Under the pieces are notes generated by a model that searched no databases, was not told the DNA's origin, and saw nothing but the letters and a program-made list of their open reading frames with translations. Below, one piece after another: positions 22,091 to 31,995 of a stretch of DNA of 64,000 nt (position 1 is the stretch's first letter; every line of letters begins with the position of its first letter). Made by a program: the position numbers and the translations under genes. Origin of the DNA: Xanthoparmelia taractica (Eukaryota > Ascomycota > Lecanoromycetes > Lecanorales > Parmeliaceae); assembly GCA_033085395.1 (NCBI GenBank), contig JANQBS010000214.1, positions 1-64,000 of the forward strand, in the 5' to 3' direction.

Positions 22091-22330
22091 AGTTGGCAAG
22101 AAAGAATGGAAAGCTTAGTTCTCGACGGAAGCTAGATAGATACAAACCAAAATCACATAGCTTTTCAGCACGCGGAGATGTTGATGTGGTTGTGTTGCGG
22201 AGTAGGAGTGGTGGGGGAAGGGGGGGGGGGGGCAATATAAGAGGAGAAGGAGAGGGACAAAGAGCATGGATTTTGCGTGCGTGTCTGTTGATATACGGAT
22301 TCTTGGGTTTAAAAGAAAGGAGAGCGTCAA

Positions 22331-23167
22331 AGTACTTGCGGAAGCATTACTAGCAAGACGAGAGATTTACAGATTGCAGAACTCCTTTCTATCCTCATTT
22401 TTGGAGTAAGATTGATGCATTTGGTGGTGTATAGCAGGTACTCGTATATAGCACTCCTGAAGTAGGGGCGCGAGTAAGAGTAGGAAATGACGCTCTATGC
22501 CTCACTGCAGGCTCCTTCTTCGTATTCCTGTCGCGTCAGACCAAACCAAAATCTATCCAAAAAAAACAAAAAAAAAAAAAGAAGGAAAATACGTCCCGAA
22601 CATCCCTTAAGGGCCGTCAACGTGAGCCCACGGCTTGTGAAAGGGCCACTCTCAACATATTGAGATGTGGTTCTGTGTTATTCTCGAAATAACCGCCGAG
22701 GGAAATCGTGCACGCCTAGGAGACGAGGAGTCACCAGGATACAGAAAGATTCAAGTTTCGCATCGCCAACCCTCATTGACATCTTCATGTCTCTAAGCAC
22801 CATCTGTTTAGAGAATGAGAGCAAGAAAGCGGTGGAATAAGGATGTCAGTATCAAAGACAAGAACGGATTCAATATGCTTTGCTTGAGGCTGGGGAAGGA
22901 AGCCGTCACTTGGGCAGCACATACGCTGAAGATGATAAGGATGAAGTGCTGATGATGGGATCTACAAGGCAACACTATGGAACTTAACATGACAGCAGCT
23001 CAAAATGTTCCATCTCACCGTGTCCAAGACGACAAGGCCTTCCATCTGGGTCGTGCAGAACACCTTACCACAGCTCATCCGCCAGAGCCAAGAGTTTGTC
23101 CGTAGAACCCGAATGACGACGCACCGGCTAGTGGCTCCCTTGGGTATGAACACCCATTCTCTCTCAC
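22331..23167. other. Intergenic stretch, no supported gene
   Basis: It contains an A-rich run (22558-22580) and short frames only. The right part flanks the RidA relic. Nothing else is apparent. Confidence 0.4.
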
Positions 23168-23660
23168 TCACCGAAACTCAGCCACGATTTTTAACTCAAC
23201 CCTGGCTCCCTCGTTCGCCATCCCCGAAACCTGTTCACACGTGCTGACAGGATACAGCTCGTCAAAATGGTCCCCCCCACACTGCGTCAACTTTACCAAA
23301 CTCTTTCGTATCAATGATGTGTATTTTACGGCAGATGGCTGCGTCGAGACACAGACCTACCCCGTCAGGCACAGCTTTAACGCTGAGAATCCCCCGCTCG
23401 GTTTGGGCTTCGTTATCCCCAGAGATCCTTTGGCCGGTAGCGGGATCATCACCCATCTGGCCGGCGAGGTAGAGCATGTTGTCGGAGCGAAATGCGTGGC
23501 TGTATTCGCCGTTGGGGTTGGGGCATTGATGGTGCGGACTGCTTGGCGGGAGGAGAGTATGTTGGATTTGCGTTCTGAGAATGTGGTAGGATATGTTTGA
23601 AGCGATGAAGCGACGGTTGCAATCAGCAGTCAGAGGAGAACTTGGTTCGAGGTAGAACAA
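23168..23660 (-). pseudogene. RidA/YjgF (Rid-family) gene with frameshifts
   Basis: On the minus strand, RTINAPTP lies in one frame. NGEYSHAFRSDNMLYLAGQM, DPATGQRISGDNEAQTERGI and DTKEFGKVDAVWG lie in a second. DHFDELYPVSTCEQV and NEGARVELKIVAEFR* lie in a third, ending at 23168. These blocks are in order and complete a Rid-family domain, whose members hydrolyse reactive enamines/imines. The second break sits in a run of seven G (plus-strand C 23272-23278) where six would keep the frame. The first lies in a CCAACCCC repeat near 23550. Two breaks favour a pseudogene over a single read error, though both are in error-prone sequence. Confidence 0.7.
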
Positions 23661-24372
23661 GGCGGATGGCAATGGTAGTCGTCCGAAAAAGCATGTTTCC
23701 ATGCATCGTTAACTGTCTCACGAATACAGCAAAAGCAGCCTCGCCGGTCAAAGATCGAGCATAGGAGCATTAGATAAGTGTAGAATAGAAAATGGGTCTA
23801 AAGCCTCAACGTTCTTAGCCGGAGTAAAAACCTTTCATTTGTGAGTGAAGCAAATCATGGTTCATATATCCGAGATTCCTACCGATAGTAATTGCAGAGG
23901 CTTACTGCATTCTCGCCCATCGAATATGCCTGCTTCGAATTACACAAGCATTACCAAGCTCAGGCTTTTGAGATGAGGTTTTATTTTAACGAAGTGTTCC
24001 AGGATTGGTTTGCCAGGTTGCTCCACTTTGAAGGTTATGATTGTAATACTGGTCGCCGCAACTAGAACATGCGCTTGAGATTCGCACATTCCGTCCTGTT
24101 GTATAGAAGATTGTAGGTCCTTGATTTCCTTAACAAGTCCCGAGCTATTAAGTAGAGGAATGCCCGCAACGGAACCATCTGGCCTTGGATCTTGGAGTTC
24201 AGTTAGGAGTAGACGCATTCCTTGGATTCGTTGACTGTCCGTTGAGGTTCGAAAGCGTCCAGGCACAGCTTCGACGGCACTATTTGGTCCAAGCCCAAGA
24301 GGAGAACTCAGGAGTCGGCTTCTTGTGATGCTTGCCGTCGTATAAGAGGTAGCAAGTGTATGCCGTTTTGTA
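23661..24372. other. Intergenic stretch, no supported gene
   Basis: Between the RidA relic and the stop of the PGAP4-like gene. A 175-codon frame at 23940-24467 overlaps the 3' end of that gene on the same strand, but it has no domain signal and starts inside the better-supported gene. Probably 3' UTR and spacer. Confidence 0.4.
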
Positions 24373-25611
24373 TCACGTATTCCCAACCTCATATTCCTCG
24401 AAGCTAAAGCTCCATATCTTCTCTGCCACACTGCGACCGTATTTCGCCGCTGATCCACGATCGTCACCTTTTGAGCTTGATGCTCCCACGTGTTGCAGCA
24501 GGCTTGGAACTGTCACCCATCTGACTAGATTCGCTTCGTTGGCCCATGCCTCAACAATTTGATCCACATACCCTTCTCTGACCTGGGATAATCGGTTAAT
24601 TACCTTTGACGCCATGCTCCGAGGATATACCAATCCTTGAGCGCAGCATCCAAAGTTCGGCATTCGATATACTCCTGGGGGCGGTGGATGCATTGAGAGT
24701 CGTCCGGCCATGAAGTAGAGCGAGATGCATGCCGGAGCGCAGACCAGGCACATGACTGCAATGACACCGTTTGTAATAGTCTTCTCGAATAAGAATTGTC
24801 TTATCAGTAGTAAAGCCATACCCGTCATTCCCGTAACGGCAATTGATGCCGCAAGGTATGCTCGCCATTCTTCAGTGTTCCACCCCAAAAATTCTTCTGT
24901 ATAGAACAGGCGTAAATACAGCCAGTCCATCTCTTCGGTGGTCGGATGTTGCGCGTCAGCCTTTTGGAGAGCATCCATGGTCCGTGAAAACCACCCTTCC
25001 ACCGCCAGTGTGTCATCCTCGATCATAGCAATCCACCGTGTTCCGGCGTCGACGCATTTTTGAAGAACATAGGTGTAATCGAAGACTGCTTTCTTCGTGT
25101 AGTCCTTATTCGTCTCCCAGTCCCTTAAATTTTGAAGCCGCGCCTGGCTGACGTCGTAGAGCAATGTTTTGTCCGCGACGTTGGTAAGCCATGGCTCACC
25201 ATAGACAGGGTGCGTGTCAGGATCCACGTGTGCGATGAGGACAAGGAGGAAAATCTGCTCCCTCTCGTTTGCTTCGAGGCCGTCAATCAATGAGCCAATC
25301 GTTCTTCGCACATATTGATCTTGCTCTCGCGCAACAGTTGCTATACCGATGCACATCTGGGGGTCTTGTGGCGTGGTTTGGACATACGTCGTGAGGTTGG
25401 CATCTCGGACTAAGTTGTCAGCGTCGTTTTGGCGCTCAGCGGAGTACCTTGGCTCATAGCCTCGAGCAGGATCGAAGAAGGCCGACGTGGGATCTCGATA
25501 GTAGGCCTGGCTGCAGTAGCGGATCAATGCAAGGTAGACGAGTAAGAAAGCAAGAAAAGCCGAGGTCCCTGGCCTACTCCGGAGCCAACGTAAGACTCCT
25601 CCGGGCCTCAT
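24373..25611 (-). CDS. PGAP4-like (TMEM246 family) membrane glycosyltransferase
   Basis: 412 aa, apparently intronless, from the ATG at 25609-25611 (MRPGGVLRWLRSRPG). One N-terminal membrane helix (SAFLAFLLVYLALIRY) is followed by a lumenal region with MCIGIATVAREQDQYVRRTI and an acidic motif IAMIEDDTLAVEGWF, the likely metal/nucleotide-sugar site. A pair of closely spaced membrane helices (ASIAVTGMTGMALLLI and GVIAVMCLVCAPACISLYF) interrupts the catalytic domain. The domain then resumes with NFGCCAQGLVYPRSMA and ends near HVGASSSKG. Helix pair inserted into a GT domain is the hallmark of PGAP4, which adds GalNAc to GPI-anchor mannose in animals. Substrate of the fungal relatives is not established. 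Earlier in-frame starts are less likely. Confidence 0.8.
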   Translation of the reverse strand: MRPGGVLRWLRSRPGTSAFLAFLLVYLALIRYCSQAYYRDPTSAFFDPARGYEPRYSAERQNDADNLVRDANLTTYVQTTPQDPQMCIGIATVAREQDQYVRRTIGSLIDGLEANEREQIFLLVLIAHVDPDTHPVYGEPWLTNVADKTLLYDVSQARLQNLRDWETNKDYTKKAVFDYTYVLQKCVDAGTRWIAMIEDDTLAVEGWFSRTMDALQKADAQHPTTEEMDWLYLRLFYTEEFLGWNTEEWRAYLAASIAVTGMTGMALLLIRQFLFEKTITNGVIAVMCLVCAPACISLYFMAGRLSMHPPPPGVYRMPNFGCCAQGLVYPRSMASKVINRLSQVREGYVDQIVEAWANEANLVRWVTVPSLLQHVGASSSKGDDRGSAAKYGRSVAEKIWSFSFEEYEVGNT

Positions 25612-26001
25612 TACATGCCTCCGCTTGCCTGAACGCTGTACACAATATATATGTACAGTAGCGAAAGTGTTGAGGGATTCAACAGTCCGCAACGGCAGAG
25701 CGCAGGTGAGTTCCGGGTGAGTAAAGTGAAACATACAGTTTGGGCGGTTATGCTGACTTGTATTCCGCAACTCTACTATTTTTTTCACATGGCTTCATAT
25801 TCTGAAATTGCGTTATGTTCTGCATCTATATGGTGCCAGTCATATCCCAAAAGTCGCCACAGCCCCCAACTGCGTATCTGTAAAACTCAAGAGTTGCTAT
25901 GGACGCGGAGCATAGTCGGGTGCTTTGCGAGGCTCTAGAAAGAGGTCGCTCACTTTCCCGGTTTTTTTGCGGCCAATTAGCTTGGAAGTACCTTTAGAGC
26001 T
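25612..26001. other. Upstream region of the PGAP4-like gene
   Basis: 390 bp that should hold the promoter of the minus-strand PGAP4-like gene. Only short frames are present. No defined element was recognised. Confidence 0.35.
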
Positions 26002-26929
26002 TTGTCTTATCCTTTACACAAAAGAAAGCTAGCCATTGGGTTGCCTGCCTCAGAAAAGGGTGGGACGGCCCTGGGATATGGAAAAGCGCTGTATAAATTG
26101 AGCCCCGAAAACATGTCGACCTTGCTACAGCTTCGCCCCAAGTTCGTAGAAGGGTTCGCCTTATTCCTTCATTGCTACTTAGGCGGCATGATTGAGACGA
26201 CTATCACGAATTTCGTAACTCCGCAGGCTCCCGCATATGCTGGGGTCACTAAGATCTTCCCCCTGACTTTGTTCATCATGGGATTTGCACCTGGCTCAGG
26301 AGATCAGTTTCAGTAGTCTGGGTTTCTTAGTATATGTTGCATCAATCCAATCATCACGTTCTCAACAACGACCGTGGGTCTGACGGGCTTCTCATGCGGT
26401 ATTCCCGCTATTTCATCGGAGTCATTGGAAAGAACGCTCACTGACTTTCTCGGCCGTACTGTACATAAGCGGTCAACTTCTGAGAGGGGGACTAGCTAGT
26501 AGCGTCCTTCGTGGTGGGTTTGGCGCAGAGCGCTCAATCGATTCAGTAACGTCCAAGCTCTCGGCACCTCGACTCTGATGTTCGCTGTAGATTTACGGCG
26601 GCTGCTTTCAAGGCCTTGGAACCGGTACTGTAGGACAGGTACTTTTGATTGAGACGGTATCCTCCTATGCTCCGCTGTAAGTTTCTCCCAATAACGGCAG
26701 GTAACTTTCTGCTCAATGTATTCGCGTGAATTGCTCTCGCTTTTGGAGTAATCCTCGACCCTCGTCAGTAAGAATCATTCGGATCCCTAGGCGGGCCCTT
26801 TGCGGCAGGGTGTTCGCTGAGATTAGTGAGCTTTACGACCGCTGGATCGGTGTCGGGGTACACTGGAGCAACGATGAATGCAACATGATGCTTTACTTTT
26901 GCCATAACGAGAAATGGCTTCTCAGTTAG
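26002..26929 (+). pseudogene. Relic of an MFS transporter
   Basis: 26131-26316 reads a membrane-like segment, LFLHCYLGGMIETTITNFVT followed by IFPLTLFIMGFAPGSG. This resembles the first two helices of drug:proton MFS transporters, where LFxxGFALGP precedes the conserved loop. A stop follows at once. Further on, near 26605-26690, the translation GCFQGLGTGTVGQVLLIETV resembles the helix-4 QGxGxG segment of the same family. The pieces are in order, but stops and frame changes between them rule out an intact protein. Base composition is normal, so this is not RIP decay. Confidence 0.45.
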
Positions 26930-27723
26930 GAGTTGGGAGAGATTGCGTTCCGAGAAAGTGCTGACCGCAAGTGTGTGATAGACCAATGGGTATGGTGGGT
27001 CGGCCCTTCCTGCGGATCATGGCTTCAGGGCATTTCCTATTTCGTCGGTCCTCCCCATCATAGCAGTACTAGATCGCCACGACATTAAGAGATAGGGGGT
27101 CTTCTTTTGTTGACCGCTATTCATGAAACAATCTGATCTTGGTCCTTGACGATAGATCTTTCCGGGTTGATTCGCTATCATGATATCAAAGCAATAGTCA
27201 AAGCAATAAGTAGTCTCGCATGAGATACTTTTTCTCCAAGCTCGTCTGGCTTTGGTTGGCCTCAAGGCACTCAAGAATGAATTCAATCTTGCATGATCTA
27301 CCACCAGGCCAGGAAGAGTGCACACGTTTGCAGAAGAAGCGAGCATTCAGAGGTTGTTGCTTTGGAAAAGAGAAGGAAGAGTTGCAGATGCAGATACCCT
27401 GATTAGCCTGTAGAGTTCCCCGAAGAAGTAGAGGTGTCCAACCAAATCTTGAATCTTGGCGGGCCAACATCTGCAACCCAATCGATTCCGCACAAGCTAC
27501 AATTCATTCATCTTTTCACCGCTCATACAACATATATTTCTTTCAACAATTCATAACTTCCTCATCTTCAATATCTCCCTCTCTAAAACCTCTTCACCTC
27601 GTAGAACAACAATTGACCTCGCAGAAACCCAGTAAGAGACGCTCTTGTCGAACCCCGCCATAGCTAAGAGAACAACAGCACCTACAAACAATAGCCCCAT
27701 ACTCACCTGATACCGCCGCCATC
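26930..27723. other. Upstream region of the HAD hydrolase gene
   Basis: No supported gene. The last 250 bp before the next start codon are pyrimidine-rich (tttcaacaattcataacttcctcatcttc and onward), typical of an ascomycete promoter and 5' UTR. The left part may include the rest of the MFS relic. Confidence 0.4.
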
Positions 27724-28518
27724 ATGCCCAAGGTATAGTCTCGCCCCCATTGTTTTGTTCCTGAAACTCAATTGACTGTTATACCCCTCCAGATCACCGA
27801 AATCCTCTTCGACTGTGACAACACTCTCGTCCTTTCAGAAGAGCTTGCCTTCGAAGCTTGTGCCGATCTCGCCAACGAGATCCTCGCCAAATACGACATC
27901 CCAGACCGCTACACCGGCCCCGAGCTCCTCAATGACTTCGTCGGCCAGAACTTCCGCGGCATGGTCGTCAACCTCCAGAAAAAATTCGACTTTTCCATCC
28001 CCGGCCCGGAGATGGAAAAATACGTGTCCATGGAGGAGGACAGAGTGATTGCCAAATTGAAGAGGGATGCCAAACCCTGTGTGGGCTGCACCGAGCAGCT
28101 CGAGAAGCTGTACAAAGAGAAGAAGTATGGCCTCGCTGTGGTCAGCTCCAGTGCGCTACGCCGTGTCCAGGCCAGCATCGAAAAAGTCGACCAGGCCAAG
28201 TACTTCCCCAAAGACCACATCTTCAGCGCAGCCACTTCTCTCCCGACGCCAACCACCAAGCCTGACCCAGCTATCTACCTCCACGCTTGCAAGGTTATCG
28301 GAAAGGAGCCTGGAGAGTGCGTTGCTGTTGAGGACAGCAAGAGCGGGACACTGAGTGCCGTCCGCGCCGGGATTCCCGTCATTGGCTACGTTGGGAGCTA
28401 CAGCGGCAGCGAGAAGCAGAAGGAGATGACCGAGACCCTCAAGGGATTGGGCGTTGGGATTGTGATGCAGCATTGGGACGAGTTCCCCGAGTGCTTGAAG
28501 GCGATTGAGGATATGTAA
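27724..28518 (+). CDS. HAD-superfamily hydrolase (phosphatase-like)
   Basis: Two exons: a 9-nt first exon 27724-27732 (MPK) and 27793-28518, together 244 aa. The HAD motif I is DCDNTLVLSE (Asp nucleophile plus general acid). A helical cap follows with LNDFVGQNFRGMV. Motif II is VVSSSALRRV, motif III includes the Lys of TPTTKPDPAIYL, and motif IV is CVAVEDSKSGTLSAVRAGI. This is the pattern of subfamily IA phosphatases and phosphomutases such as beta-phosphoglucomutase or 2-deoxyglucose-6-phosphate phosphatase. The substrate cannot be told. The first exon is needed to supply an ATG, since the second exon opens directly into ITEILFDCDNT. Confidence 0.88.
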
Positions 28519-29966
28519 GCCTCTCCCTCACAAGGCAATGCGTCCGATTCAGTATGAGGGAAGCTTTCAGGGCTGTTACACGACGATGATGAGCATTCGA
28601 TATTACTAAGCACAATGGCCAAGGTTGATGGCCAGAAGCGACCTAGACTTTGATAGACAAAAAGACTTTGGCTCCGCCACCCAACGTGCTCATGTCCTTC
28701 CTTCTCTCCTCCACCCAGGCGCCATAAAGCATTGAGCTCTCCAACGCACAGGCAAAGCCACCATTTTCCTTTCATCACGCCACACATCCCAAACCCCGAA
28801 ACCCCAATTTTCCAATTCACGTCGCATCACCTACCGCAAAACCCCCCCCCCCCCATCCCCCTTTAACCCCCTCCTTTCTTCTCAAAGCACCAACGAACCT
28901 CCCCTTTCCACCCCCCTTTTCCACCCCTCTTTTCCATCTCCCCTCCCCTTCCCTCCTCCTCCCCCTCCCTAAACCCCGCACCTCCTCCCTCTCCTCCCCC
29001 TCCCTAAACACCCCCAAGCCCCAAATCCAAGTCCAAACCCCAATTCCCAAACCCCAAACCCCAACCTCTCCCCCCATCTCCAATCCAATCCCAATCTCCA
29101 AACCCCATCCCCACCCCAAAACCCCCAACCCGCACACACATCTCTGTCGTTCCGTATCATGAAAATCCGACCACGCCATGCGCGGTCCTCTCTGCTGCTT
29201 ATAAACATTTTCTATAACCCCGTAGTAAGGCCTTTTGTGAAATGAGAGGTGGGAGGTTGGAGGTAGGGGGGATGGGGATGAGGGATGAGAGTGGGGAGGG
29301 AGAGGGGTCCTAAAGGATTTTGGAACCATAAGGCGGGGCGTGTTGGTACGAGGGTCGGTTTTTGAGAGATGATACGGAACGTGATGCGTGACGAAGGAGA
29401 TGCTGGTGTTGACGCTGAGGAGGTGGTGATGATGAAGTAGGTGGGAGGGGAGGGGAGGGGAGGGGAGCGGTGGGGCCACGAGTGTGCTGTTTGCTGTCGA
29501 TAGCAAAAGGAATCCAGCAGTGAGGCAGGACGAAATAAGTAAGTAAGTAGACCAGGATCCCGCCCTAGGGGAGACTTTTAGAATACATAAACTGTACCCG
29601 ACAGTTGGCAATAAACCCACCCACCTTCTCAGCAGCACTTCTGGTAATCTCGAGCTCTTTGTTGAATAATGGCCTTTCCGTGCAAGAAGCTCATCCTTCC
29701 AACCACTTCTGCAATGGCTAGCCACATCAACAACGGTGTTCTGGTCATGGAAGCGGTAGGGAGATATCATTCAACGTAACTTTACAAGACTCTTTTCATA
29801 ATGAAGTAGGCGTCTGTGTTTTGCAAACACCCTCAGCTTCCCGGAGAACGGCCCTCCACGCGGGAATGAGTCGAAAAAGTGCTCAGCCTCGATACTGTTG
29901 AATCTGCGTTGTTGTTGTTGATTTTCTCCTCTATTTCAAGTATATATATTTGTGCCGAGGCGAGGG
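28519..29966. other. Strand-asymmetric C-rich intergenic stretch
   Basis: 1.4 kb without a supported gene. 28825-29130 on the plus strand is almost purely C, A and T, with repeated words such as ccaaacccc and cccctccc. 29240-29470 is the reverse, G-rich, with four gggga units near 29447-29470. A C13 run sits at 28842-28854. Long frames through here exist only because the composition lacks stops. Minus-strand G-runs could form quadruplexes. Confidence 0.6.
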
Positions 29967-30569
29967 TTATAAGTATGCTTTATCCGTAGAAACTCCAACA
30001 AATGGTGACATCGCGCCGCAACGTGTGTTGGTATGATTACATGTAGATGACACTCGCTGGCAGAATGCTTTGTTTGCACGAACATAGGAGAATAAGCGGG
30101 CGTAAATGCTGGTCTCATCAGATACTCGTCCGCTTCGCTCGTGTCTGCTGCAAAGTTGGTGGCGGATGTTACTCGTACCAATGCTCGGCTTAACACACCG
30201 GTTTGCTCGTCTGGCACAATCCTTTCCCGAGGATTTGTGTATCGCACAGCCACATATGTTATCAAAGAGTGCAACGGTCGGTCTGTCGAAAGGGAAAGTC
30301 CCCCCCCCCCCCCCGGCATACTCCATGTTCGCAATGTGGTGGTCCTCCCAGTCCGCGATGACGCTGGGGCCCAGTTTTATGCGCGTTCGCTCGTCGGTGA
30401 GGTACAGTGCCCAATGGAAGTGCCATCCATGGTCGGTCTCCCAATCCTCGTAAGCGTCAATAGAGCCTTGAGGCGCATCAAGGCAAGTTAGCTTAGCCCA
30501 GACATGCTGAGGGTCAATGTAAGTACATTCTGAGGGGCACTGTACTGTCCACACGCGCAACCATCTCAT
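29967..30569 (-). CDS. Hypothetical protein, frame uncertain after a homopolymer
   Basis: From the ATG at 30567-30569 a 200-codon frame runs through SECTYIDPQHVWAKLTCLDA and GWHFHWALYLTDERT, which look like real protein. It then crosses a run of fifteen G (plus-strand C 30300-30314). After the run, the neighbouring frame (ending at 29936) also reads plausibly, with LITYVAVRYTNPRERIVPDE and EADEYLMRPAFTPAY. The true C-terminus is therefore unclear, and the run may lie in an intron or mark a frameshift. No family was recognised. Confidence 0.35.
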   Translation of the reverse strand: MRWLRVWTVQCPSECTYIDPQHVWAKLTCLDAPQGSIDAYEDWETDHGWHFHWALYLTDERTRIKLGPSVIADWEDHHIANMEYAGGGGGTFPFDRPTVALFDNICGCAIHKSSGKDCARRANRCVKPSIGTSNIRHQLCSRHERSGRVSDETSIYARLFSYVRANKAFCQRVSSTCNHTNTRCGAMSPFVGVSTDKAYL

Positions 30570-31234
30570 GGACCAACGTTTGCAATATTAGCTTTCTTGG
30601 TTCGTCTGGGTGAAAACAAATCCCGCGTCGGTTGAGGCGAATATAACAGATGTTGTTGTGCCGTCGAATGCTGTGGCTCCAATGACGCTGGCAAGATTCG
30701 GGTGGGGAAGGTCCAAGGACTGTGTTTGAGACTCTTCTTCCCAGGAAGTTCAGACCCTATACCGTAGAAGGTCATTCAAAAGGCTTCATCTATGTCGGGT
30801 AAGATCTTTATAAGGATGTCTGGTGCCCCGGTCAGGATTGTAGATCACCCGTCTCATGCGCCTAAGAGCATTCCTAGCCTTCTCATTTGGCCATTGATTG
30901 ACGAGGAAGTCTGTCAGTCGCCTTGTGGCTGCGGCTTTGTACATCTGAGGTGTCAATATAGAAGAAGAGATCGTGTAAGCAAGCATATTGCTTGCTGTGA
31001 GACCGTAGTATCGAGTGCCAGCTCTTTTTGTGATAGGTCGATAGGTATCGAGGAACAATTAATCCCGATCCGCCTGATCAGAATGTGCCGCCACGATGTT
31101 CATGGGAAAGATGATTAAGGTGAGATGCAGAAGCTGTGGTCTAAGGAATTTTTGAGAAGTAAAAAGGACGACATCATATTTCTTACACAATTAACTTAGA
31201 TTCGCTCATCCAACTACTAGTACTTACCTCTCCT

Positions 31235-31995
31235 CTAGAAAGCGCGACTTTCAACGTGGTAGCGAGGCCAAACTTCGCCTTCCTCAATAGCTTGGAGTCC
31301 AAGTAGCGCCTTTGCTCTTCTGTCCACAGCATGGATCCTCGTCCCAAACTCCGCATGGTGACCCTCATTTGGATTCATCTCATGGTTTCTGACCCGTACA
31401 AGTTCGAAGGCATGTTATCTCTTGTCAGTCGACACAACTACCGGACGAATCGAATGCCTTGTCTGCACGTCTAGTGTATTGTACTCACACACATCTCGTG
31501 CAGAACAGTACTGAACATGCTCTTGAAGGGATCCGAGTCCAATAGGATAGCTTCGGCACTCAAATTGATCAGAGCGTGTTTGGTACGCGAGCAATCCGTG
31601 GTGTGACCTTGTTCTTCGTCACCGAAACCTTCCCTACCTTTCCAGGAAACACGGACATAGCCTCTTAGTGCGCCTCCAAAGAAAACAGTATCCAGATCCA
31701 AGAAGGACTTGATGACCAGATCCGGACCCCACGAATATTGGGCAGCGTCATGTACAGCGTCGAAGAGGCGGCGGATAGCTTCTCGCTCATATGACGGGGG
31801 CCGTCGTCTGAGATCATTTTGTTGAACGATCTCCATTGTCGCCTGCCTCTGACTCACCCATGGACCTCTGTTATGACTGGGGTGGTGGCGGATAACGTCA
31901 AGGTCCCTTTGCCGACAAGGGTATGGCGTTCCATGACGAGCATCGACGGGGTAGAAGGCCTCCTCGAGCAGACGCTGTTGAGGTCTGACCGGCAT
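31235..31995 (-). pseudogene. SprT-like zinc metalloprotease domain, splice acceptor apparently lost
   Basis: Exon 1 (31995-31489) encodes MPVRPQQRLLEEAFYPVDAR and the SprT-type block: FLDLDTVFFGGALRGYVRVS, then INLSAEAIL and FSTVLHEMC. A gtgagt donor follows. The expected continuation HAFELVRVRNHEMN, completing the HEMCH zinc motif, starts at 31414 in the right frame and runs to a stop at 31235. But the bases just before it are agataa, not AG, so no canonical acceptor joins the two, and TAA is in frame for any upstream acceptor. SprT-like proteins use HExxH to bind zinc; Spartan/Wss1 relatives cut DNA-protein crosslinks. Either one G-to-A change has disabled this copy or splicing is non-canonical. 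Confidence 0.6.

Larger units (their letters stand above)
20838..22330 (+). repeat. Three diverged copies of a ~250-380 bp segment
   Basis: Segments near 20848-21060, 21480-21850 and 21950-22330 are related. The first two share ggctggc(c)cgccctcgtg..agcgattcatggg, a gaatctggatgctggca block and a ccgagatccgc/ccgtgatccgc block. The second and third share aatggatgcgtttgt, a cacgtg, a tctatc run, agcaagaaa..gctta, gaagctagata, gatacaaacc/gatacgaacc and cagcacgcg. The first copy covers the 3' end of the decayed gene, so the others look like partial duplications of its terminus and 3' flank. Divergence includes many indels. A further piece, tatctatcagcaagaaagct, lies near 21433. Confidence 0.7.

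Noticed and set aside
23940..24467. 175-codon minus-strand frame
   Set aside because: It begins inside the PGAP4-like gene in another frame and shows no domain.
28817..29770. 317-codon minus-strand frame
   Set aside because: Open only because of the C-rich/G-rich composition. The translation is Gly/Trp repeats and Pro/Ser runs.
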